6,085 bases of DNA, from assembly GCA_011390535.1 (NCBI GenBank), contig JAABSF010000059.1, positions 1-6,085 on the forward strand. Reading direction: 5' to 3'. Under the pieces are notes generated by a model, which saw only the letters and a program-made list of their open reading frames with translations, was not told the origin of the DNA and made no database searches. Position numbers and translations under genes: made by a program. Numbering within the stretch: the first letter of the stretch is position 1; each line of letters starts with the position of its first letter. This DNA is from Deltaproteobacteria bacterium. GTDB lineage: Bacteria; Myxococcota_A; Polyangia; HGW-17; SLPX01. Shown here piece by piece: positions 1 to 6,085 of this stretch.

Positions 1-2038
1 TGAGAGTGAGTGTCATGAGTTTTTGTGTGGAAACGGTGTTTTGGATCCTGGAGAGGAGTGTGACGGAGGGAATTTGGGGGGACAAACTTGCGAGAGTCTT
101 GGTTATGATGGAGGTAACTTGGTTTGTACACCGAATTGCACTTTGAATGCATCCGATTGTAGAAATTACCAATGTGGGGACGGTGTTTTGGATCCCGGAG
201 AGGACTGTGACGATGGGAATAATTCAAATTTCGATGGGTGTTTGAATGATTGCACCGTGGCTCAGTGTGGTGACGGTTATCTCTGGTGGGGCGTTGAAGC
301 TTGCGATGACGGGAACAATATCGACTGTGATGGTTGTAAAAGTGATTGCAGTCGTCCGGATGGCATTTGTGGAGATGGAATCCGAGAGTGTGGTGAGGAG
401 TGTGATGGTAGCGATCTCGGCGGGTTTACTTGTGAGTTTCTTGGTTATGACGGCGGGGTGTTGGGGTGTAACAGCGGGTGCGGTCTCGACGTGAGTGATT
501 GCTACAGTTACGAGTGCGGCAACGGGGTGCTTGACCCGGGAGAGGAGTGTGACGGCGGAGATTTAGGGGGCGCCACCTGTGTGTCACTAGGATATGACGC
601 GGGCATATTGAACTGCACGGATGGGTGCACTTACGATGTGAGCGGATGTGTCAGCTTTCAGTGCGGCAACGGGGCTTTGGATCCTGGAGAACAGTGTGAC
701 GGTGGGGATTTGGGGGGACAGAGCTGCGAGTCGCTGGGATATGACGGTGGTACATTGGCCTGCTCAGGGGATTGCACCTTTGACACAAGCGGGTGCTACA
801 GTTTTGACTGTGGCAATGGGGCTTTGGATCCGGGCGAGGAGTGTGACGGTGGAGACTTAGGAGGACAGACCTGTGAAAGCCTTGGGTATGACGGTGGAAA
901 CCTGGCATGTTATCCGGACTGTACTCTGGATACAGGAGACTGTTTCTACGATTCCCCTCTGTGTGTTCCAGACTGGACCCTTAGTTGTAATGGATCCGAC
1001 TGGTGGTCCACAGAGAATTGGGGTGCAACCCAGGTAGTCGACTCTTATTCTTGTGTAGGCTGGGATGAGAGCGGCCCTGAGTATGCTTACACCTTCCAAC
1101 CTCAAGAGAGCAGTGAAGTCACTGTACAGCTATCGGAGATGAGCCAGAACTTGGATGTCTTTGTGTTGGATGGAACGGATGGGTGCGATCCCCAAAACTG
1201 TATAGCGCATGGTAATAACAGAGCGGTATTCCAGGCTGAGGCGGGACGCACTTATTACGTTGTTGTGGACGGCAGGAACGGCGCTTCGGGCAGTTACAGA
1301 ATTAATCTTTATTGTGCATCGTGTGGAAATGGAACAGTGGAATATGGTGAAGAGTGTGATGAAGGACCGGCCAACGAAGACAGGTTTGGTCTCGAGGTCC
1401 AGCAGGATGGTGGGCTCTTTATGCCCATTCAACCCATTCAGAGATGGACAAACGCGGTGAACTTTTATGCTTTCGTCTCCGCCAGCGCTCACACTGGTTA
1501 TGAAGCGGTTGGGCGTTCGCTCGCCTTTTTGTATAGGGATTACAACACCGGAGTGATGAGCTTGTTCTTGATACACGGGATAGACAAGACCACCACAGGA
1601 GAGATTCAGCCTACTGCAGAGGTTGAGTTTGAAGTATTTGGTTTGCCCGAAGGCACAAACCTTGGCATGTCGGATGACCCGGGTGAGTTCTATAAAGATT
1701 CATCTACTTCTTTTTATGGTGATTGGTGGTTCAAGGACAACACCGATGGCGGAATAATAGAAGGGATATCCTATCCTGATGGTTGGGAGATAGTTGTAAG
1801 GCCGACCTGGAATTACGGGCTCTGGGAGTGGGTGTGGGTGGATGAGGACAGCCATATACACCAACTTGATATGAACAAGGACTTGCACATAAGAGCCTAT
1901 TTAGAGCCTGTATCATGTCGCGCCGATTGCACTCTGCCGGTATGCGGTGACGGCATTTTGGATCCCGGCGAGGTCTGTGACGATGGGAATAACGTTGATG
2001 GGGACGGGTGTGCTTCTGATTGTATGTCCATGCCGTGA
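1..2038 (+). CDS. Cysteine-rich repeat protein (DUF4215 / Myxococcus disulfide repeat type) with PPC-like domain, 5' end outside window
   Basis: The frame is open through the left edge (codons from base 2 read E-S-E-C-H-E-F-L-C-G-N-G), matching the end of a preceding repeat, so the TTG at 23 is not the real start and the N-terminus, including any signal peptide, is missing. Numbering from base 23: repeats at residues 2-50 (long), 51-81 and 82-115 (short), 116-164, 165-213, 214-262 and 263-313 (long). A PPC-like beta-sandwich (about 314-432) follows, with LDVFVLDG and GRTYYVVVDG strands. A repeat beginning CGNGTVEYGEECDEGPANED (434-453) is interrupted by a Cys-free domain (454-631) and resumes at CRADC (632-636). 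A short repeat (641-667) ends four residues before the stop. Such repeats occur in exported proteins of Myxococcota and relatives, where paired cysteines imply oxidised folding outside the cytoplasm. There is no C-terminal anchor or sorting signal, so release or N-terminal anchoring is likely. No catalytic motif is seen; adhesion or ligand binding is a guess. Confidence 0.9.
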   Translation, partial: ESECHEFLCGNGVLDPGEECDGGNLGGQTCESLGYDGGNLVCTPNCTLNASDCRNYQCGDGVLDPGEDCDDGNNSNFDGCLNDCTVAQCGDGYLWWGVEACDDGNNIDCDGCKSDCSRPDGICGDGIRECGEECDGSDLGGFTCEFLGYDGGVLGCNSGCGLDVSDCYSYECGNGVLDPGEECDGGDLGGATCVSLGYDAGILNCTDGCTYDVSGCVSFQCGNGALDPGEQCDGGDLGGQSCESLGYDGGTLACSGDCTFDTSGCYSFDCGNGALDPGEECDGGDLGGQTCESLGYDGGNLACYPDCTLDTGDCFYDSPLCVPDWTLSCNGSDWWSTENWGATQVVDSYSCVGWDESGPEYAYTFQPQESSEVTVQLSEMSQNLDVFVLDGTDGCDPQNCIAHGNNRAVFQAEAGRTYYVVVDGRNGASGSYRINLYCASCGNGTVEYGEECDEGPANEDRFGLEVQQDGGLFMPIQPIQRWTNAVNFYAFVSASAHTGYEAVGRSLAFLYRDYNTGVMSLFLIHGIDKTTTGEIQPTAEVEFEVFGLPEGTNLGMSDDPGEFYKDSSTSFYGDWWFKDNTDGGIIEGISYPDGWEIVVRPTWNYGLWEWVWVDEDSHIHQLDMNKDLHIRAYLEPVSCRADCTLPVCGDGILDPGEVCDDGNNVDGDGCASDCMSMP
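26..172 (+). repeat. Long-type six-Cys repeat, copy 1
   Basis: This 147-bp unit encodes 49 residues (2-50) starting CGNGVLDPGEECDGG. Its cysteines lie at repeat positions 1, 12, 22, 34, 38 and 45. At the protein level it is closest to the copy at 809-943, sharing GGQTCESLGYDGGNL, although two short repeats and three other long copies lie between them. Confidence 0.85.
173..367 (+). repeat. Two short-type disulfide repeats (DUF4215-like)
   Basis: Two short units lie at 173-265 (31 residues) and 266-367 (34 residues). The first has the classic four-Cys pattern CGDGVLDPGEDCDDGNN..FDGC...C. The second has the common WxGVEACDDGNN variant but reads NNIDCDGC where the family usually has NNVDGDGC, which adds a fifth cysteine (residue 102). 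Confidence 0.85.
368..943 (+). repeat. Tandem array of four long-type six-Cys repeats, 147-bp period
   Basis: Units start at 368, 515, 662 and 809, an exact 147-bp spacing. Each follows the pattern CGNG.LDPGE.CDGGDLGG..C.SLGYD.G.L.C...C..D.S.C. The first unit is the most divergent: it reads CGDGIRECGEEC, with an added cysteine (residue 123) where the others have LDPGE. The last two are the most alike in protein, yet they differ at many synonymous sites, so the array is not a very recent duplication. The spacing keeps the reading frame, consistent with expansion by in-frame unequal recombination. Confidence 0.88.
962..1318 (+). other. PPC-like (pre-peptidase C-terminal) beta-sandwich domain
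   Basis: Residues 314-432 have the layout of bacterial PPC-type domains: an opening stretch with CVGWDESGPEYAYTF, then SEVTVQLSEM, then LDVFVLDGTDGCDPQNCIAHG, then the closing strands AGRTYYVVVDGRNGASGSYRINL. PPC domains are usually non-catalytic appendages of secreted enzymes and surface proteins. The CDPQNC segment probably forms a local disulfide, in keeping with the rest of the protein. The assignment rests on motif order alone, without a profile search. Confidence 0.65.
1322..1381 (+). repeat. First half of a disulfide repeat that is split by an inserted domain
   Basis: Residues 434-453 read CGNGTVEYGEECDEGPANED. In this family the ECD.GPAN.D segment normally continues after a short loop into C(R)xDC.LPxCGDG. 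Here that continuation appears only at base 1916, so the loop has accepted a whole domain. Confidence 0.7.
1382..1915 (+). other. Cysteine-free inserted domain of about 178 residues, family not recognised
   Basis: Residues 454-631 contain no cysteine although they sit in one of the most Cys-rich contexts possible. The stretch looks like a beta-rich fold, with alternating strands such as SLAFLYRDYN, VMSLFLIHGID, AEVEFEVFGL and DLHIRAYLEPV. Acidic and glycine-rich loops lie between them (DDPGEF at 551-556, NTDGG at 573-577). It is rich in Trp and Tyr, for example GDWWF and LWEWVWVDED. Acidic turns and exposed aromatics are compatible with calcium or carbohydrate binding, but that is only a guess. 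Confidence 0.6.
1916..2023 (+). repeat. Second half of the split repeat plus a final short disulfide repeat
   Basis: CRADCTLPV (632-640) completes the interrupted repeat. It runs directly into CGDGILDPGEVCDDGNN and VDGDGCASDC (641-667), a textbook four-Cys DUF4215-type unit. The protein stops four residues later, with no transmembrane or sorting tail. Confidence 0.85.
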
Positions 2039-2052
2039 TTTGCCCCTGCCGG

Positions 2053-2081
2053 TTGTTCCCGTTTTACGGAAAGGATATATA
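2053..2081 (+). promoter_or_regulatory. Weak candidate promoter for dinB
   Basis: TTGTTC (2053-2058) and TATATA (2076-2081) are 17 bp apart; TATAGT at 2078-2083 would match the -10 consensus better but with 19-bp spacing. The -35 matches only three of six consensus bases. An 80-bp gap leaves room for a promoter, but read-through from the upstream gene is equally possible. I saw no LexA-type CTG-N10-CAG or GAAC-N4-GTTC palindrome. Confidence 0.3.
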
Positions 2082-2100
2082 GTAACCAATCTTTCGGAAT

Positions 2101-2108
2101 AGGGGTGA
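2101..2108 (+). promoter_or_regulatory. Ribosome binding site of dinB
   Basis: AGGGGTGA is an almost perfect Shine-Dalgarno sequence (one mismatch to AGGAGGTGA-type pairing). It ends 10 bases before the ATG at 2119 and supports that codon as the start. Confidence 0.7.
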
Positions 2109-2118
2109 GTTTTTCAAT

Positions 2119-3321
2119 ATGAACGCTGATCCGAAGAATATTTGGGGTCGAATTATACTTCATGCCGACATGGATGCTTTTTTTGCGTCGGTGGAACAGC
2201 TCGATAACCCTGATTTAAAGGGTCGCCCAGTTGTTGTCGGAGGCACTGGGAAGAGGGGAGTGGTCTCGGCAGCGAGCTATGAAGCCCGTGAGTATTCCAT
2301 AAAGAGCGCCATGCCGGTTATGGAGGCGCGTAGACTTTGTCCTGAGGCTGTTTTTGTGTCGCCCCGCTTTGCCCGATACAAAGATGTTTCAACAGAAATA
2401 ATGTCGGCCTTCAAGGATTTTTCCCCTCTTGTAGAGCCACTGAGTCTAGACGAAGCTTTCCTGGATATGACCGGAGCGGCTGGTTTGTTTGGTGGACCCC
2501 GTGAGATGGCGATGAGGGTAAAAAGAAGTGTGCGCGATACAACCGGTGGGTTGACGATTTCCATAGGTTGCGCCGATACCAAGTTTGTTGCCAAGGTGGC
2601 TTCAGATGAAAACAAACCGGATGGTATCACCGTTGTTCCCCCAGACGAGGTGGAAAGCTTTTTGCGGCCTCTCCCTGTTTCTCGTCTTTGGGGAGCAGGC
2701 CCCAAGACTGTAGCGATCCTTCGGGAGATGGGGCTTGAAAGAGTGGGTGATGTTGCAGACTGCAAACCTGAGGTATTAGAGTCGACCTTAGGCGCCTTGG
2801 GGCTTCATCTTCACAGGTTGGCTCGGGGCATTGACCCTAGGCCCGTGGAACCCTGTAAAGAACGAAAGAGCGTCGGTGCTGAGTACACTTTGGAGAGAGA
2901 CATAAAGGGAGCAGCTGCTATCCGACCACATTTAAGACGTGCCGCAGATGAGGTGACTCGGCGATTGAGAGCCAAAGGGCTCGTGGGAGCAGGAGTGCGG
3001 GTAAAATTGAAGACTGCCAGGTTCAGGCTCTACACTAGACAGACCGCGCTTATGGAGCCGACAAATTCCTCTGATGAAATCTTTATGGCCGGGGATGGGT
3101 TGTTGGATGAGTTTAACTTAAAGAGCCCCATGAGGCTGGTTGGGTTGGCTGTGTTCGATTTATCCGGCATAGGAGGCATGGTTCAGCAAGAGCTTTTCTC
3201 GCCTAAAAAGAAGTTTGAAAAGCGTAAGCTGGATCAAACCATGGATAGTTTAAGGGAAAAATTCGGAGAAAATGTAATCATCAGGGGCGGAGACCTAAAG
3301 AGTAAAAACAACATCGAGTGA
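2119..3321 (+). CDS. dinB: DNA polymerase IV (Y-family translesion polymerase)
   Basis: This is a complete 400-residue protein that copies past damaged template bases with low fidelity and no proofreading. Palm and finger motifs: HADMDAFFASVEQ at 15-27, with catalytic Asp17 and the steric-gate position Phe22; SYEAREYSIKSAMP at 53-66; SLDEAFLDMT at 109-118, carrying the metal-binding Asp111 and Glu112. SIGCADTKFVAKVASDENKP (148-167) is the usual Y-family signature with the conserved K.ASD.NKP. The thumb helix-hairpin-helix is LWGAGPKTVAILREMGLERV (190-209). The little finger runs to about 350, and VQQELF (QQELF at 356-360) fits the beta-clamp binding pentapeptide. A basic tail ending LDQTMDSLREKFGE, seen in many longer DinB proteins, follows. 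All active-site residues are intact. The start has a strong Shine-Dalgarno. It follows the repeat protein by 80 bp, converges on the next gene, and has no repair partner in view. Confidence 0.97.
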   Translation: MNADPKNIWGRIILHADMDAFFASVEQLDNPDLKGRPVVVGGTGKRGVVSAASYEAREYSIKSAMPVMEARRLCPEAVFVSPRFARYKDVSTEIMSAFKDFSPLVEPLSLDEAFLDMTGAAGLFGGPREMAMRVKRSVRDTTGGLTISIGCADTKFVAKVASDENKPDGITVVPPDEVESFLRPLPVSRLWGAGPKTVAILREMGLERVGDVADCKPEVLESTLGALGLHLHRLARGIDPRPVEPCKERKSVGAEYTLERDIKGAAAIRPHLRRAADEVTRRLRAKGLVGAGVRVKLKTARFRLYTRQTALMEPTNSSDEIFMAGDGLLDEFNLKSPMRLVGLAVFDLSGIGGMVQQELFSPKKKFEKRKLDQTMDSLREKFGENVIIRGGDLKSKNNIE

Positions 3322-3358
3322 ACTATGGGTTGGTCTGACTGAACCGTCTGCGATAAGG
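3322..3358. other. Short gap between convergent genes, no clear terminator
   Basis: Only 37 bp separate the dinB stop from the stop of the opposing gene. The best hairpin is a four-pair GGTT/AACC stem with a ten-base loop and no T-tract, which is too weak to call an intrinsic terminator. Confidence 0.6.
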
Positions 3359-6085
3359 CTACATTCGGTCAATGTTTCCGAAACGGGCGTTAACCTCAAT
3401 CCAGGGAAATATGTGTCTGTCTTTTGGGAAATGATAGACCATCTGTTGGAGATCTCTTTTTGTAGTCACAAAATCTGTTGTATAAAGGAGCGGGGACCAG
3501 TGATGGGTTCTTTGAACCATGCATCCAATGTCACAGCGTTCCAGAATCTCAGCCATGGGGGATCGCACCCAGACGGGGTAGCCAACGGCTTCCCATGTAG
3601 TCACCTGTGTGTCATGATCGGTGCTCTGAACCTGTTTTGTTAGTATATTGCTCAGATACTCTAACGACTCAGGGAGAAAACGTTGTTCTACGATACCTCT
3701 CATTGTAGTGGTGGGCACATCGCTCCGAAACTGTCCGTCACGTGCAAGGGGACGTACACCTTGGTGCGAGAGAGAGTGAATGCCCCCTAGAGAGTGGATG
3801 AACAATCTGGAGTCCAGGAGGAGGCGTATGTTTCTGAGCGCTGATTCCACAGCTTTTCTAGAGAGAACGGCTTGATAGTATTTCAGAAATTTGTCTCCAT
3901 CGATCATGGCGCGTAAAAACTTCATGTCACCGCAGGTGCCGTGTGCTGAACCGTTGAGAGCAGAGAAGAGGAGGTTGCGGCATCTTAAAGACTCAACAAG
4001 TTTCTGTTGAGCGGGCGTTCCTCCCATGAAGCGGGATTCAGCTTGCAGGCCATTGGCGCAGCCTTGGCTGTAACCGATATATCCCCATGGAGCTTCCGGT
4101 TCTCTGTTTGCTCCGGTGAGCGCATCTTCCACACGGGCGGCGTTGAATTCGAGAGAACGCGCTGTTCGGGTGTCTGCTCGGATCACCCTTACTCCTCTCT
4201 TGTCGAAAAGGCGTTGATAAGCATCTTTAAGCTCAACACCTTTTGCTCCTTCTGTAATTACTCCCATGCAGCTTATAATAGTAAAATTATAACGACCTTC
4301 AGGGGGATCAATCAATAAGCGGACCAACGGGTCTTCTTTGAGCTGTTTTCGATCCTTTTCAAAATGGTAAAGAGCATCAATTACCCTGTCCAAGAGAGTC
4401 TGTTCATCTAAAACTGAACCATCCAATAATTGTTTATCAACCATTTTGTCCAGCCAGCGCGGGACTTCATCTACTTTTTCCTGGAAATTTCGCACTACCG
4501 ACAGAACCATCAAGGCTTCGTAGTTTCTTTTCCAAAAATTTTTGAACCAAGGTAACTGGAAAGCACTACGGTCTTGTTTGATAAATGCAGAACACTTTGC
4601 AAAGGCGTTCTCATAAGCCTGCTTTGCCGTTTTCATGTTTCTGCGTGTTTTGCCGCTGAAGTTGCATTTTAGACCGATTCTATCAGCTTCCTCGATTGCC
4701 CGGCGTGCTTCATGCTCAAGGCTGTTTTCATTCTCTGTCTCTACTGCAGGCTGCGGGATTGTGTGACGGTGGGTTTGGAGGTGTTCTTTTAATGCTGAAT
4801 AAGCTTCTGATTTCTGGATTATTCTGGATGCAGTTTTAGATACGGCTTCATAGTGGCTCTCACGTGCCCATCGTCCTCCAGCCAGATAATCTAAAAGTCG
4901 CGGCACAGAAATCTCCAGCCGCTCCTCTAGGAAAGTTTCCATGTCCAGATGCTCTATCAGGTTGCTTTGATCCCACTGCAACAGGGCATATAGGATGTTT
5001 GTCAGGGTGCGTGGGCACCTCGCCGACATTTCAACCAGAACTTCTCCTAAAAAAGTCTTTGGTTGTCTGCGGATATAATCAATGAGTAAACGCCCATTGA
5101 TTTGTGGGGTACGCCCTTGCCAGTATGATGCAAGTCCCGACTGAAGCAAAACAGCAGTCTCTTCGGGACCCAGAAGCCCGAGCCCCAGCACATAGCCTTC
5201 TTTGTCAAACTCTTCGGGAGCTTTTCTTTCAGCGTCATGTCCCTGACCCTCTGCCTGTCTAATTCTTGTGGCATCTCCGATAAAAAAGGATATTGCCCAT
5301 GCCTGAGGCGCAAAAGCTATGCCGCCGTATGCTTCAGAAATCAGGCGGGTTCTTTTTTTTAGTTCTCTGATTGTCTGTAAGATGCGTCTATGTGGAGGGT
5401 GCCAATCGGATCTTTCATCCAATAGGTAGCTCACTTGTTCAAGAGAAAGGTAAGGTGCCACACGAGTGACCTTTTCTGAAAACGCAAGAGACAAGGGGCG
5501 GGTGGCCTGAGTAACCTCATATATCTCTTTGGCGGTTGGGATGTCTTTGAAAAGAGCGGTATACTGAGGAACTTCAGATAATGGCGCCTCTCTTCCGGGT
5601 GTCATGGGGGCCAGGGGCTCGGTAGGTGCCAGGACTCTGCCAAGTATTCTTAAGCTGCGATCTACTTCAAACTCGTAGTCATGTTCAGGTATATAATGAC
5701 TTAAGATTCTTTTGATCCGAGGTATGTCCAGCCCTTTACCTTCAACGACCTGAAGTATAATTTCATGAAGCTTCGCCCGCAGAAGATCAAAGTCTTTGTT
5801 TTTTTTACTCTTAGAGTCTTTTTTGCGAAAACCGTTACTCTGTAAACTGGTCTTGTTTTTAAACGAGGCCGTTTGGGCCAGCTCAAGGATGCTCTTTGCC
5901 ATCACTCCGGCCATTCGATCCGCTGGGATGAAATCTTTTACTTCACTGATTCCTTCTTGATCCAGAAAATCCCTTATCCGCCGGACAAATCTTCTCGCCC
6001 CTCTCAAAAACAGCTGAGTTTCATTGGAAAATAACCCAACGGTTTCCAAAACTCTTTCCATAGCGTCGTCGTCATCCAGGATCTG
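3359..6085 (-). CDS. Large putative alpha/beta-hydrolase-fold protein, function unknown, probably 5' partial
   Basis: Taking the ATG at 6061 gives 900 residues, but the frame stays open to the right edge (Q-I-L-D-D-D-D-A before that Met) and no good Shine-Dalgarno precedes it, so the true start may lie outside. Residues 1-590 are mostly helical and charged: a Lys/Ser-rich linker (about 78-91), a Pro-rich stretch (145-165), and a Glu/Asn-rich break (440-450). From about 590 the pattern becomes alpha/beta: strand YNFTIISCMGV, strand KRGVRVIRADT, then WGYIGYSQGCANGLQAE (659-675), a GxSxG nucleophile elbow with Ser665, followed by RNLLFSALNGSAHG. Strand DVPTTTMRGIV (781-791) and THHW (852-855) lie where the acid and His of a triad would be expected. 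There is no signal peptide or membrane segment in view, so it is probably cytoplasmic. The GYSQG form occurs in cutinase-like enzymes, but the rest does not resemble them. Substrate unknown; an esterase, lipase, acyltransferase or an inactive relative are all possible. Confidence 0.85.
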   Translation of the reverse strand, partial: QILDDDDAMERVLETVGLFSNETQLFLRGARRFVRRIRDFLDQEGISEVKDFIPADRMAGVMAKSILELAQTASFKNKTSLQSNGFRKKDSKSKKNKDFDLLRAKLHEIILQVVEGKGLDIPRIKRILSHYIPEHDYEFEVDRSLRILGRVLAPTEPLAPMTPGREAPLSEVPQYTALFKDIPTAKEIYEVTQATRPLSLAFSEKVTRVAPYLSLEQVSYLLDERSDWHPPHRRILQTIRELKKRTRLISEAYGGIAFAPQAWAISFFIGDATRIRQAEGQGHDAERKAPEEFDKEGYVLGLGLLGPEETAVLLQSGLASYWQGRTPQINGRLLIDYIRRQPKTFLGEVLVEMSARCPRTLTNILYALLQWDQSNLIEHLDMETFLEERLEISVPRLLDYLAGGRWARESHYEAVSKTASRIIQKSEAYSALKEHLQTHRHTIPQPAVETENENSLEHEARRAIEEADRIGLKCNFSGKTRRNMKTAKQAYENAFAKCSAFIKQDRSAFQLPWFKNFWKRNYEALMVLSVVRNFQEKVDEVPRWLDKMVDKQLLDGSVLDEQTLLDRVIDALYHFEKDRKQLKEDPLVRLLIDPPEGRYNFTIISCMGVITEGAKGVELKDAYQRLFDKRGVRVIRADTRTARSLEFNAARVEDALTGANREPEAPWGYIGYSQGCANGLQAESRFMGGTPAQQKLVESLRCRNLLFSALNGSAHGTCGDMKFLRAMIDGDKFLKYYQAVLSRKAVESALRNIRLLLDSRLFIHSLGGIHSLSHQGVRPLARDGQFRSDVPTTTMRGIVEQRFLPESLEYLSNILTKQVQSTDHDTQVTTWEAVGYPVWVRSPMAEILERCDIGCMVQRTHHWSPLLYTTDFVTTKRDLQQMVYHFPKDRHIFPWIEVNARFGNIDRM

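Noticed and set aside
23..25. TTG as the start codon of the repeat protein
   Set aside because: The frame is open back to the window edge and the upstream residues (ESECHEF) match the end of a preceding repeat, so the gene starts outside the window.
26..943. CRISPR array or DNA-level satellite
   Set aside because: The 147-bp periodicity is protein-coding, in frame, and explained by disulfide repeats. Units are too long and too diverged for a CRISPR.
1130..1576. 148-residue minus-strand open frame
   Set aside because: It lies wholly antisense to the well-supported repeat protein, and its translation shows no domain-like pattern or ribosome site.
2060..2070. CCGT-TTT-ACGG hairpin as a terminator of the repeat gene
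   Set aside because: The stem has only four pairs with a three-base loop and is followed by GAAAGG rather than a T-tract.
2277..2765. 162-residue minus-strand open frame
   Set aside because: It is antisense to the core of dinB, Ser/Arg/Pro-rich in the way of shadow frames, and without recognisable motifs.
4007..4318. 103-residue plus-strand open frame
   Set aside because: It is antisense to the alpha/beta core that encodes the GYSQG elbow, and its composition looks random.
6062..6085. Alternative out-of-frame ATG (complement of 6073-6075) just upstream of the large gene
   Set aside because: It is in another frame and shows no coding signal. The in-frame sequence is open to the edge, so a start outside the window is more likely.

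Overview
The window holds three genes and almost no intergenic DNA. Two genes run off the window edges: the secreted-type cysteine-rich protein at the left and the large hydrolase-like protein at the right. Only the middle gene, a DNA polymerase IV, is complete. The disulfide-rich repeats (CGDG.LDPGE.CDDGNN..GDGC...C) are the kind that are abundant in Myxococcota, Bradymonadota and related former deltaproteobacteria, so a bacterium of that broad group is the best guess. By eye, base composition is only moderately G+C-rich and TTG and GAT codons are common. That does not look like a classic very high-GC Myxococcus-type genome; an uncultured relative is possible, but this is inference.

Layout: (1) Bases 1-2038, plus strand, are the C-terminal part of an extracellular or cell-surface protein. 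It has five long (about 49-residue, six-Cys) and two short (31-34-residue) repeats, then a PPC-like beta-sandwich, then one more repeat interrupted by a cysteine-free domain of about 178 residues, then a final short repeat. (2) Bases 2039-2118 are an 80-bp gap with a good Shine-Dalgarno and a weak promoter candidate. (3) Bases 2119-3321, plus strand, are dinB, with all expected Y-family motifs and a C-terminal clamp-binding pentapeptide. (4) Bases 3322-3358 are a 37-bp gap between convergent genes, with no clear terminator. (5) Bases 3359-6085, minus strand, are a protein of at least 908 residues with a long helical N-terminal part and a C-terminal alpha/beta-hydrolase-like core (GYSQG nucleophile elbow). 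I cannot assign it to a named family.

Nothing suggests that the three genes work together. They look like a surface protein, a translesion polymerase and a putative cytoplasmic hydrolase that happen to be neighbours. The most interesting features are the domain inserted inside a disulfide repeat, the paired extra cysteines in adjacent repeats, and the uncharacterised hydrolase-like protein. I found no RNA gene, mobile element, CRISPR array or obvious novel multi-gene system.
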